Source: Glandiceps talaboti
Taxonomy: Eukaryota; Hemichordata; Enteropneusta; Spengelidae
Assembly: GCF_964340395.1 (NCBI RefSeq)
Contig: NC_135566.1
Location: 16,632,501-16,691,000, forward strand
Reading direction: 5' to 3'
Length of the DNA: 58,500 nt
How positions within the stretch are numbered: the first letter of the stretch is position 1; every line of letters starts with the position of its first letter. The notes beneath the pieces are model-generated. The model was not told the origin of the DNA and searched no databases. It was given only the letters and a program-made list of their open reading frames with translations. The translations under genes and the position numbers were made by a program. Below are positions 34,001 to 38,025 of this stretch, one piece after another.

Positions 34001-34640
34001 TGATGTACATGTATCTAATATTACAATTTCAATTTGCTTTCTTGCTCAATTTGATTCATTTCAATAGACCATTCCAGACTGTAAATAGGAAATTGAAAAT
34101 ACAGCGCCCTCGCTCAAATTGGGGGTATCATCACCTCATAGTACTGTTTCTCAAGGGCTTTGTCTCGTGGTATTCTGTAGAAGTGTAAATCTGGGATGTT
34201 TTTCATATAGTTCAGAGATCGAGAAAGCAGCAGTGCTCTATGATTAACCAAGTAACCTATACCATCTATACCCCCAAGGTACACACAGACAGGAAGTAGA
34301 GCGCCACCATGGCATATTTTAGAAAGCCCTATTGTCCTGTAGATATTGACAGTAATACAAACAAGTTATTGTGTTATCTTAAAATCCATTGCATTATTGA
34401 ATTTATAAGTGTACTTTTTGTGCAATCTTAAAAATGCTATGACTAAATCATTCTATACTTAACGTATACTGTACATCATATACATACTAACCTGTATTTC
34501 GAATGGATCACATCCTGGTGCTATGATCTTGACCGTGTAGAATTTGTCATTTAAAATAATGGGTTCCTGTTTGGCCTTCGATTTCATCGTCTCCTTTTCT
34601 TCCTCTTCCTTAGAAGATGATGTGTCCTCTGTCTTATCAT
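6993..34640 (-). CDS. CLUH: clustered mitochondria protein homolog, 27 recognised coding exons (exon 2 to exon 28)
   Basis: CLUH is a cytosolic RNA-binding protein that binds mRNAs of nuclear-encoded mitochondrial proteins; its loss makes mitochondria cluster around the nucleus. Joining the minus-strand exons below gives 4289 coding bases with no frame conflict, and 1431 residues if the 7-base start exon at 50678-50684 is right (human protein about 1309). Domain order: acidic and basic N-terminal tail (residues 1-30); ubiquitin-like CLU-N region (about 30-110); conserved middle (110-327); Clu domain (about 328-567, [20 protein letters not shown] and [20 protein letters not shown]); acidic Ser/Glu linker in exon 14 (about 620-800); eIF3-p135-like segment (about 803-973); basic KKRKNRKK patch (exon 20); TPR superhelix (about 1085-1325); C-terminal tail ending at TGA 6993-6995. 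The extra length over human lies mainly in the exon 14 linker. Intron 3 is about 6.8 kb. Several introns hold arrays derived from splice junctions. No frameshift or in-frame stop was found, so the gene looks functional. Confidence 0.96.
7476..7536. repeat. short palindrome with CCTAAGGG ends
   Basis: TGACCTAAGGGTTTTGTCAC and its near inverse (CAAAGCCCCCTTAGGTCA) lie back to back. The half-site matches the unit of the tandem array at 55.6-55.95 kb. Confidence 0.7.
7983..8107 (-). CDS. CLUH: CLUH exon 27
   Basis: 125 nt, residues 1323-1364. MNELYKSG, then [20 protein letters not shown], matching human MNEIYRNG and MASVLEQLNVINGILFI. Acceptor TCCGTAG|ATGAA; donor CTCAG|GTAAGT. Confidence 0.95.
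8170..8345. repeat. direct duplication in CLUH intron 26
   Basis: CATATTTGCAAACATTTTTG at about 8165 recurs, altered, as CATATTTGCATACATTTTCA at about 8280, each followed by AATATTTAT. Confidence 0.55.
8345..8675. repeat. (ACAT)n/(AC)n compound microsatellite
   Basis: About 330 bp of ACAT tetramers with blocks of AC and (ACGT). The YVCM/HTYI-type open frames across it in every direction are artefacts of the tetramer. Confidence 0.97.
8760..9059 (-). CDS. CLUH: CLUH exon 26: last TPR units
   Basis: 300 nt, 100 codons in phase, residues 1223-1322. It encodes [20 protein letters not shown], then [40 protein letters not shown] and [14 protein letters not shown], all diagnostic of CLUH. Acceptor TTTTCAG|AGCAA; donor AAAGCT|GTAAGT. 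Confidence 0.97.
9414..9539 (-). CDS. CLUH: CLUH exon 25: TPR
   Basis: 126 nt, 42 codons (one TPR length) in phase, residues 1181-1222. [20 protein letters not shown] then [20 protein letters not shown] matches the human [20 protein letters not shown] region. Acceptor CTCCACAG|CTTCA; donor ATTGAT|GTAAGT. Confidence 0.95.
9866..9946 (-). CDS. CLUH: CLUH exon 24: TPR
   Basis: 81 nt, 27 codons in phase, residues 1154-1180. [20 protein letters not shown] matches human QQKAVLMSERVMGTEHPNTI. Acceptor TTGACAG|GCCAT; donor GAATAT|GTAAGT. Confidence 0.95.
10253..10350. repeat. CLUH: partial tandem copies of the CLUH exon 23 donor junction
   Basis: The junction, on + TTACCTCATTCAGTTCTCCC, is echoed downstream in the transcript as TTCACCTTGTTCAATTCTCC at about 10300, TTTACCTTATTCATGAATAG near 10275 and CTTACCACATTCAGTGAACT near 10253. 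The nearest copy keeps about 25 of 30 bases, including exon bases. Confidence 0.65.
10352..10491 (-). CDS. CLUH: CLUH exon 23: first TPR
   Basis: 140 nt, residues 1107-1153. [20 protein letters not shown] then [16 protein letters not shown] is the first TPR unit, matching human [20 protein letters not shown]. Acceptor TTGTAG|GTTAT; donor AATGAG|GTAATT, with short duplicated copies of the donor region just downstream. Confidence 0.96.
10655..11030 (-). pseudogene. CLUH: three decayed tandem copies of the CLUH exon 22 3' end
   Basis: Copies lie at about 10660-10750, 10775-10870 and 10890-10960, about 120 bp apart and also in phase with the true junction near 11031. The leftmost still reads [19 protein letters not shown] beside the real [19 protein letters not shown]. 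The rightmost keeps the QQ|GT donor end (CTTGCTGCACTTTAACTTGC on +). None has an acceptor, so they are not complete exons. Confidence 0.85.
11031..11269 (-). CDS. CLUH: CLUH exon 22: lead-in to the TPR region
   Basis: 239 nt, residues 1027-1106. It encodes [20 protein letters not shown], then [20 protein letters not shown] and [12 protein letters not shown], as in human [20 protein letters not shown]. Acceptor CAATAG|TGAAA; donor CAAG|GTAAAT. Downstream in the intron are three decayed copies of the 3' part of this exon. Confidence 0.96.
11330..11515. repeat. direct duplication in CLUH intron 21
   Basis: Two units about 110 bp apart share ATGCCATATTC(C/T)GG and CACTAGGAGTGCTGTTCA or a close variant. 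Confidence 0.7.
11746..11836 (-). CDS. CLUH: CLUH exon 21
   Basis: 91 nt, residues 997-1027. [20 protein letters not shown] matches human [20 protein letters not shown]. Acceptor ATTATAG|ACAGT; donor GAGTG|GTAAGT. A second AG four bases in (ACAG|TAC) would break the frame. Confidence 0.94.
12056..12119. repeat. (TG)n microsatellite
   Basis: About 63 bp of perfect TG dinucleotides within CLUH intron 20. Confidence 0.97.
12180..12480. mobile_element. R4 family palindromic element, copy a
   Basis: It shares with the 39.2-kb copy the order ATGCAAATGAG, CATGAAATTTGCTGTTTC, CATATGTAGACAATT, GGGTACTCAAGG, GCAATGTTTTCTGC and ACTGGCACTCAC...GGGTTCTGT. The two halves are partly inverse complements. 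The right end abuts the 40-bp donor array at 12481. Confidence 0.65.
12481..13320 (-). repeat. CLUH: 21 x 40-bp array, each unit carrying the CLUH exon 20 donor
   Basis: Exactly 21 units of 40 bp (on + starting TAGTGTCAAACCTTCTACTC). On the coding strand each unit reads ...CAGCACTTGGCCATG|GTGAGTAGAAGG. Fifteen units are identical; units at 12561, 12641, 12721, 12761, 12881 and 12961 differ by one base. All 21 keep CCATG|GTGAGT. The last unit is the real exon end, so 18 coding bases lie inside the array. High identity points to recent or homogenised expansion. Confidence 0.97.
13303..13372 (-). CDS. CLUH: CLUH exon 20: basic patch ending in a tandemly repeated donor
   Basis: 70 nt, residues 974-996. 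It carries [11 protein letters not shown], the counterpart of human KKRNKRRKNR, then YISALGH. The donor CCATG|GTGAGT lies in the last of 21 identical or near-identical 40-bp units, so 18 coding bases (13303-13320) belong to the array. Phase 1 joins exactly to exon 21 (G + AC = Asp). Splicing to any later donor would read CAT GGT GAG TAG, an immediate stop. Acceptor TTGCAG|CCTTT. Confidence 0.9.
13735..14185. mobile_element. large foldback element in CLUH intron 19
   Basis: Two arms of about 200 bp are inverse complements around a centre near 13957. Examples are TTCATAAACTTTGGGTTCTG (13776) against CAGAACCCAAAGTTTATGAA (14138), and CATATTTATTAGATGCAAAT (13911) against GCATCTAATAAATATGTATG (13986). 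Arms are about 85% alike by eye. No coding capacity. Confidence 0.85.
14250..14411 (-). CDS. CLUH: CLUH exon 19
   Basis: 162 nt, 54 codons in phase, residues 920-973. It encodes [20 protein letters not shown] and [17 protein letters not shown], as in human [20 protein letters not shown] and GLSAAISHFLNCFLSSY. Acceptor GCCATAG|AAACT; donor GAAAAG|GTGAGT. Confidence 0.95.
14627..14699 (-). CDS. CLUH: CLUH exon 18
   Basis: 73 nt, residues 895-919. [20 protein letters not shown] matches human GINMRYLGKVLELVLRSPAR. Acceptor CGACAG|GGGTA; donor CTTTAT|GTAAGT. Confidence 0.94.
15005..15385. mobile_element. foldback element with R1-like flank in CLUH intron 17
   Basis: GTTACAAACAGGGAAAGTAA at about 15018 is the inverse of TTACTTTCCCTGTTTGTAAC at about 15287, and the arms continue to AACATGCTG, about 80 bp each with a loop of about 155 bp. 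To the right, AGGATCCTTTACCCAATCAC matches the inverse of the R1 interior (51.83 and 55.4 kb), so this is a relative of R1. Confidence 0.75.
15436..15506 (-). CDS. CLUH: CLUH exon 17
   Basis: 71 nt, residues 872-895. [20 protein letters not shown] matches human DCMEHAVLPVDGATLAEVMR. Acceptor TTTTCAG|ATCAA; donor CAAAG|GTAGG. Confidence 0.94.
15580..15872. mobile_element. R4 family element, copy b
   Basis: Ordered matches to the other R4 copies: ATTATGCAAATCAG, GGGTACTCAGGGGTATTAC, GCAGTGTTTCC and AAGTGCAGCCACAGAGAGCA (compare AAGTACAGCCACAGAGAAAA at 52.73 kb). It sits between CLUH exons 17 and 16. Confidence 0.6.
16005..16082 (-). CDS. CLUH: CLUH exon 16
   Basis: 78 nt, 26 codons in phase, residues 846-871. 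[20 protein letters not shown] matches human [20 protein letters not shown]. Acceptor TCGCAG|GGCGA; donor TCATTG|GTAAGA. Confidence 0.94.
16380..16605 (-). mobile_element. probable tRNA-derived SINE
   Basis: Read on the minus strand, the head (about 16600-16535) has an A-box-like TTAGCTCAAACACC and a B box GGTTCAAACCC at suitable spacing. The body contains TTTCCTTGGGTACTCTGGTT TCCTCC, like the conserved core of many metazoan SINEs. No clear 3' tail or target-site duplication was found. Confidence 0.5.
16730..16857 (-). CDS. CLUH: CLUH exon 15
   Basis: 128 nt, residues 803-845. [20 protein letters not shown] matches human [20 protein letters not shown]. Acceptor CATTCAG|ATGAC; donor CCAGAG|GTAAAT. 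Confidence 0.95.
17612..17690. repeat. (TACGAA)n hexanucleotide array
   Basis: About 12 hexamers in CLUH intron 14. They give spurious (NT)n and (RI)n frames. Confidence 0.95.
17787..18048. repeat. 27-29-bp minisatellite in CLUH intron 14
   Basis: About nine units of GATTGAGGGGTCAAAGGTTTGAACTTTGT type; some lack two bases (GAGGGTCAAAGATTTG). It is not derived from an exon I recognise. Confidence 0.95.
18249..18847 (-). CDS. CLUH: CLUH exon 14: acidic Ser/Glu-rich linker
   Basis: 599 nt, residues 603-802, the largest exon. It opens with [15 protein letters not shown], the counterpart of human HRYLLFMKLAALQLM, then runs into a low-complexity acidic linker with repeats of the type [10 protein letters not shown] (about 18540-18700), then [11 protein letters not shown] and [14 protein letters not shown]. 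The same place in human CLUH is a shorter acidic linker. The repeats are in frame and diverged. Acceptor TTTACAG|ACAAA; donor ACAT|GTAAGT. Confidence 0.93.
19265..19510. repeat. R5 interspersed repeat, copy a
   Basis: It contains TAAGGTCTGGAAACCCACTT, CCATAATTTTGGTGGGGAAC and two copies of CTGGGGAACT...AGATTTTACCT(G/A)CTTAC. Similar modules occur at 53.67-54.0 kb. Confidence 0.5.
19679..19784 (-). CDS. CLUH: CLUH exon 13
   Basis: 106 nt, residues 568-603. [20 protein letters not shown] and [15 protein letters not shown] match human [20 protein letters not shown] and KLCCLRQELVDAFVE. Acceptor AAATAG|TGGAA; donor ATTGA|GTAAGT. Confidence 0.94.
20368..20542 (-). CDS. CLUH: CLUH exon 12: end of the Clu domain
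   Basis: 175 nt, residues 510-567. [20 protein letters not shown] and [16 protein letters not shown] match human [20 protein letters not shown] and [16 protein letters not shown]. Acceptor CCACAG|TTAAAC; donor CCAA|GTAAGT. Confidence 0.96.
20669..20881 (-). CDS. CLUH: CLUH exon 11: Clu domain core
   Basis: 213 nt, residues 439-509, in phase at both ends. [40 protein letters not shown] and GSIDFGKTV are nearly identical to the vertebrate protein. Acceptor CACACAG|AGCTG; donor GAGCTG|GTAAGT. A 60-bp array lies about 30 bp upstream of the exon. Confidence 0.97.
20913..21235. repeat. about 60-bp tandem array upstream of the CLUH exon 11 acceptor
   Basis: Five units with TTGTTACAGGTGCACAT, AATATGCAAATTAAT and TGGTGTTGATTTACT. 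The first unit begins about 30 bp from the exon 11 acceptor. The units themselves contain CAG|GT-like words on the + strand. Confidence 0.9.
21501..21603 (-). CDS. CLUH: CLUH exon 10: Clu domain
   Basis: 103 nt, residues 404-438. [20 protein letters not shown] then [12 protein letters not shown] matches human [20 protein letters not shown]. Acceptor TTGCAG|GATGC; donor GCACCA|GTAAGT, phase 0. Confidence 0.96.
21640..21865. repeat. about 70-bp tandem repeat (GACATTAGCAGACGACAACC)
   Basis: Three to four diverged copies of GACATTAGCAGACGACAACC...GACATCAGAATGTCATACAA lie between CLUH exons 10 and 9. Confidence 0.85.
21866..21998. repeat. (CA)n/(TGCA)n microsatellite
   Basis: TGCATGCA and CA runs of about 130 bp in CLUH intron 9. 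Confidence 0.95.
22105..22333 (-). CDS. CLUH: CLUH exon 9: start of the Clu domain
   Basis: 229 nt, residues 328-404. It encodes [20 protein letters not shown], then [20 protein letters not shown] and [17 protein letters not shown], the diagnostic opening of the Clu domain. Acceptor AACACAG|CCTAC; donor TCTAA|GTAAGT. Confidence 0.97.
22827..22930 (-). CDS. CLUH: CLUH exon 8
   Basis: 104 nt, residues 293-327. [20 protein letters not shown] matches human [20 protein letters not shown]. Acceptor TTTTCAG|AGCCA; donor GGATG|GTAAGT. Confidence 0.94.
23460..23585 (-). CDS. CLUH: CLUH exon 7
   Basis: 126 nt, residues 251-293. [20 protein letters not shown] and NFAQMLKKR match human [20 protein letters not shown]. 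Acceptor TTCTCAG|GTCAA; donor AAGAG|GTAGG. A 30-bp array begins 12 bp upstream of the exon, so it also forms part of the acceptor region. Confidence 0.95.
23598..23900. repeat. 30-bp minisatellite beside the CLUH exon 7 acceptor
   Basis: Ten units of ACCAAATATGGTAGTTACAATCACCAAATT type, two of them shortened. It starts 12 bp upstream of exon 7. Since 30 is a multiple of three, each minus-strand frame is periodic, giving runs such as [10 protein letters not shown]. Confidence 0.96.
23960..24000. mobile_element. R2 element end fragment
   Basis: GTGCCCTCTAAGCCAATTTG at 23961 matches the end of the R2 elements at 46.07 and 47.56 kb; the remainder is missing. Confidence 0.45.
24134..24218 (-). 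CDS. CLUH: CLUH exon 6
   Basis: 85 nt, residues 223-251. It encodes [14 protein letters not shown] then [11 protein letters not shown], as in human DLMYLFVITAEDRQ...[11 protein letters not shown]. Acceptor TTTCAG|GTGAT; donor AACAG|GTAAGC. Confidence 0.95.
24511..24699 (-). CDS. CLUH: CLUH exon 5
   Basis: 189 nt, residues 160-222. [19 protein letters not shown] and [14 protein letters not shown] match the human IDCTPPEYILPGSRERPL and [14 protein letters not shown]. Acceptor TTCTAG|GCCG; donor CATG|GTTAGT. Confidence 0.95.
25640..26145. repeat. AT-rich compound microsatellite (TATACACA)
   Basis: About 500 bp of TATA, CACATA and GTGTATA words in CLUH intron 4. There is no coding value. Confidence 0.9.
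26602..26751 (-). CDS. CLUH: CLUH exon 4: [19 protein letters not shown]
   Basis: 150 nt, residues 110-159. [20 protein letters not shown] is a highly conserved CLUH segment (human [20 protein letters not shown]). Acceptor GTTTCAG|AGCCG and donor CACTG|GTAAGT. Just upstream in the intron lie about ten decaying copies of this acceptor plus the first 20-odd codons. Confidence 0.96.
26755..27755 (-). pseudogene. CLUH: array of about ten decayed copies of the CLUH exon 4 acceptor and first codons
   Basis: Copies of the junction (on + TCTCGTACAGTGTA then CAGCTCTGAAAC) lie near 26831, 26909, 26962, 27032, 27100, 27168, 27228, 27294, 27363, 27439, 27669 and 27749. The central three are exactly 68 bp apart. 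On the coding strand the best copy reads TTTCAG|AG CTG TAC ACT and continues [15 protein letters not shown], against [15 protein letters not shown] in the true exon. Similarity falls off toward both ends of the array. No copy has an obvious donor. Confidence 0.93.
27857..27893. repeat. (AAAT)n microsatellite
   Basis: Nine ATAA tetramers in CLUH intron 3. Confidence 0.93.
27996..28270. repeat. (TG)n/(TGTA)n compound microsatellite
   Basis: About 275 bp of TG and TGTA units with TGTC interruptions; the YVCM-type frames are artefacts. Confidence 0.97.
28560..29300. repeat. old degenerate tandem array with TTCCATGGAATA core
   Basis: About ten occurrences of TTCCATGGAATAGATACTGG or variants, often followed by GCATGCTGGATAAT, spaced roughly 50-70 bp. 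A long minus-strand frame across it (28883-29449) has no family resemblance and is treated as chance. Confidence 0.75.
29826..29874. repeat. (TGTA)n microsatellite
   Basis: Twelve TGTA tetramers in CLUH intron 3. Confidence 0.95.
30951..31500. repeat. 68-bp minisatellite in CLUH intron 3
   Basis: Eight units beginning GACAGTTGTGTCAGATTTGT and including GAAACCGGTCCATAC and GGTATACATGTCACACTTTG. Period is 68-69 bp, the last unit longer. It has no match to a CLUH exon. Confidence 0.95.
31510..33480. other. CLUH intron 3, no feature recognised
   Basis: No exon, RNA gene or clear repeat was seen apart from the short shared word CATGTTGGCATCCAGAC near 33218, which also occurs in variant form near 27510 and 57056. 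Confidence 0.4.
33510..33681 (-). CDS. CLUH: CLUH exon 3: CLU-N ubiquitin-like fold
   Basis: 172 nt, residues 53-109. [20 protein letters not shown] and [18 protein letters not shown] match the human CLU-N region almost residue by residue. Acceptor ATAG|GTTGG and donor GAAG|GTAAAT; it leaves phase 1. Confidence 0.95.
33735..33975. mobile_element. interspersed repeat with AAAATGGCTGCCAGGC direct ends
   Basis: AAAATGGCTGCCAGG occurs at about 33758 and again at about 33912, framing GACGAAAATGGATATGCACA and TGTCATAGAACACTGTCCTA. It ends with an imperfect palindrome (AGTCCCTGTCCGG/TCCGACGGGGACT). Its make-up is that of a dispersed repeat; class unknown. Confidence 0.5.
34114..34317 (-). pseudogene. 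THAP-like domain fragment inside CLUH intron 2
   Basis: A minus-strand open frame ending in TGA at 34114-34116 contains PVCVYLGG, then [20 protein letters not shown] and [13 protein letters not shown]. The segment [16 protein letters not shown] has the look of the THAP core ([LI]-x-F-[HFY]-R-[FLI]-P-[KR]-D followed by a helix). Only the first zinc-binding Cys is evident and the C-terminal C-x2-H is absent. A remnant of a transposase or THAP gene is likely; an exon of a nested gene is possible. Confidence 0.35.
34492..34640 (-). CDS. CLUH: CLUH exon 2: N-terminal tail and first CLU-N strands
   Basis: 149 nt, residues about 3-52. It encodes an acidic/basic stretch ([12 protein letters not shown]) and then [17 protein letters not shown], matching human FSVKILAPGIEPFSLQ. 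The acceptor is GATCACAG|AT and the donor CAG|GTTAGT, leaving phase 0. A tandem array starts within about 15 bp upstream of the acceptor. Confidence 0.9.
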
Positions 34641-34649
34641 CTGTGATCA

Positions 34650-35150
34650 CAAACAGAATGAAAAATTCAACGTTATTCTCTATGCAGTAAGTTGTAACCA
34701 TACACAGAAAGATAGTTTGGATGCCAACATGGCTTTTAACTAAACCAATGGTAACGATACTGTACATGTATAGGAACTAGACTAACAGAAAGAGAAATTC
34801 AACGTTATTCTCTATACAGTAAGTTGTAACCGTACACAGAAAGATAGTTTGGATGCCAACGTGGCTTCTAACTAAACCATGGTAATGATACTGTGCAACT
34901 GTACTAACTAACTGAAAGATAAATCAAAATTATTCTCTATGCAGTAAGTTGTAACAGTACACAGAAAGATAGTTTGAATGCCAACATGGCTTTAAACTAA
35001 ACCAATGGTAACGATACTGTATAGCAACTAGACTAACAGAATGAGAAATCAACGTTATTCTCTAAACAGTAAGTTGAAACGGAACTCAGAAAGAGAAATT
35101 CAACGTTCTCTATTCAGTAAAAGGTAATGGTACACAGAAAGAAAGAATCT
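34650..35150. repeat. about 135-bp tandem array beside the CLUH exon 2 acceptor
   Basis: Three full copies and one or two partial ones of TTCAACGTTATTCTCTATGC / AGTAAGTTGTAACCATACAC / AGAAAGATAGTTTGGATGCC / AACATGGCTTTTAACTAAAC. The first copy begins within 15 bp of the exon 2 acceptor. Units include the word TGGATGCCAACATGG, inverse of the short word at 33.2 and 57.05 kb. Confidence 0.92.
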
Positions 35151-35702
35151 GACCTTATCATCTCAGTAAAATAAAAACATACAGAAAGAGAAAATCAACT
35201 TAATCAGATATACAATGATGATATTACTACAAAAGAAAAACGTGACGAGAAATTCAATTAGCCGTACCAATCTAATTTCTTACTAAAACATTAACAACAT
35301 CAGCCATTTGTGAAAAAGCACTTTGTGTGTAACCGGCAACTGAGACTTGCTATCTGTCAACTATATATAACATTTGTAGAGATATATATAAAATAGTACA
35401 GGTCACAAAGATCGTATCTTGATACTAAAGGCCAGGTAAAGTAATAATGATAATTGTACAGTGATGTATTATCAAGATTTGGTAATCAGATCACAAATGA
35501 TATTCGATTTTAGTAAATCAATCCTGGAATTAGGAATTATAGTTTCTGTTTTATAAATAACAAATTTGGATAGAATTAGAGGTATCTCAGAATTAGATGC
35601 AATAATTCTATAATTGTAGCAGCTTTGTTTTTATTTACAATACTTTTTTATTCTTATTTTGTGTGACTCAACATTTTTCGTTTTATTTTTTATTTTCTTT
35701 CA

Positions 35703-35765
35703 GGGGTTTGCAAAGAAAAAGAAAAGTTCTAGCGGAGGACAGAGAGTGACGGAACGAAACTGCTA
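35703..35765 (+). CDS. orphan splice acceptor and short terminal ORF
   Basis: A strong pyrimidine tract (35675-35700) ends TTTCTTTCAG, followed by a frame GGG TTT GCA AAG AAA AAG reading GFAKKKKSSSGGQRVTERNC and a TAG at 35763-35765. It looks like the last exon of a + strand gene. I recognise no family, upstream exon or nearby AATAAA. It may be chance. Confidence 0.25.
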
Positions 35766-35769
35766 GTTA

Positions 35770-38025
35770 CTGCAGTTATCTCAGAATTGTTATTTCTGAC
35801 AATTTCTGACCAATATGTACCAATGCGATCTGCTGAGGATGCACGATTATTCCACATCATAAATTATAAATACAGAAGTGCAGTTTTTAAAGCACTCTGA
35901 TCTATGGGAATTTTCTCATTTAGTTCCACTTGAAATAACTTTACAAAATGTACAGGAATGGAACTTTTTTCGGAAATTTTGTCACTGGTACTCAAGTTAT
36001 AATAGATAGGAACCAAAACGATTTACATTTTACCAGAAATTCCTATCTCTCTGGGTTGTAGCAACTGAGAAAACAAGTTTGTTTCTGAGCTGAAAAGGTT
36101 AACGACTTGAGATATGAACTAAGTATAGCGTTACCAAAGTGTTACAAGTATAGTAACAGATAGTACACAGTTTGAACCCAAGACATGTCTGATATGATAT
36201 AGCCACTGGAATTTACATGTAGTATATGTAGGAACTATGTCATTGCACTATAGTAGCTCCGATGTGCCACTGGTACAATATGTCCACATACCAGTATCAG
36301 CTGCAGGGATGGGTCATGACAAGGACATGTGGAGGAGGAGGGAAGGGGAGGGGAGAGGGTGTGCTTATTATCACATTCATACATTTTTTCGATATTATAT
36401 TTTTCATTATGCAAACTGCAGCCATTAATTAATTATTGTATAAATACTAGTTACCTGAGTTAGTTAGACTTGATTATTTTATCTACGACTATTTTCTGGC
36501 GTCTCTCCTACTATTCTGAAATGCATGTACTTTGTCCAAAGCAAATTGGACATACGAGTTGTTGCTGGTATTCATAGTTAAGTGAAGATTCATTCATTCA
36601 TTTGTTCATTCCTTCCTTTCTTCGTTCATTCCTTATCACTAATACACTAAATATTCTAACTTTGAAGGGAACTTCTGCAAGGTAAGAATCAAAACATTAC
36701 ATGTTCAGATTTAGCTTTTCAGTTAAAAAATCGACTTCTAGGACTTTGAAGTGGACATCTCTAGTACTAGTAGATTTCAATTCAGGAATAGCCTGGGGTA
36801 TCAATATAACATGACATATTTAGTTAGAAATTACTAGAATATACAATTACAATCTCATATTTCTTCATCTCTTATTTAATAACTTCTAAGACATTTAACC
36901 TTTTTTTACAATGTTGATATAAATTAGCATGATCAAACTGTTTTTGAAAATCTTTCGTAACAAAAGTTGAATACAGTGTTTTAGGTTCAGTAACTTTTTC
37001 ACGGATCAATTGAATTATGTGACAGGCTTTTTTGTTTTGTTAGTATCATATTGTAAATCAAATCAAAGTAGCCTGGTTATCATATTACAATGTTTTCTAT
37101 ACGTCGTAATAAATATATGTTGTCAGCGTCATTGTCGTTATCATCATCATCATCATCATCATCATCATCGTTGTCGTCGTCATTGGCAGCAGCGGCGGCA
37201 GCATCGTCATCATCATAATGATTACATAATTTATTATGACAATGTCTTTATTAAATTAACAAGTCAGGACAGAACAATATATATACATGTACATAATCTA
37301 TCTTGTTTTGTTCATTGTAACAAAATGTTCACTATTGTGATTATGCATGACCATCTGAATATAGAGTCATTAACCCTGTTCCCACATGGAATAGTGAAAT
37401 CAGTTGTTTACACACTAAAATGATTTTAATACCATCACACTTCTGACAAGTTACAACATACATGTACCTAAATATTGATTTTATTCATCCTTTCAGACAT
37501 TTAAAACTGTGTTTCATTTTTTTTTGAAAACAAGGAAGAATTGGAAAGGGGTTACAATTTTAACCATGCAAAAATCTCATTGTAGAACTATAATGTTTTA
37601 GGAACACACAAGACACAAAGGTCATGTGAGGGTCAAAGGGTCATCAAAGAAAGGTCATACTGACATGATACATGTACTTATGACTGTTCTATTTCCATTA
37701 CTGGTAATCCCTTCCTATCAAATACAGATTATCAATTTGCTTACACACACTTTTGACAGAATAATTGTTTAACTAAATACCCATATTTCTTGTCTTGGCG
37801 TGTTTGGCTGGCATAATGTAAAAAAGTATTACATAACTTCATAAGTGTCTGCATTTGTTAAATTTTTTGAGTCCATTACCGGGAATTAGTTCAGTTGAAT
37901 ACTTTTATTCAATATTCAAATAACTAGAGGAAATCACTGAAAACACTGTGTAAAAGGTAATGGACTTTACAATCCAGGATTACTCACATTAACAAAATAT
38001 CCACATGAAAAAAATAATGCCACTT
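35770..38025. other. noncoding stretch, little recognised
   Basis: I see no exon. Contents are AT-rich sequence, a TTCATTCATT run near 36590 and a CAT microsatellite (37139-37215). Confidence 0.4.
37139..37218. repeat. (CAT)n / (CGT) trinucleotide repeat
   Basis: ATC/CAT trinucleotides with GTC and GCA interruptions, about 80 bp. Confidence 0.9.
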
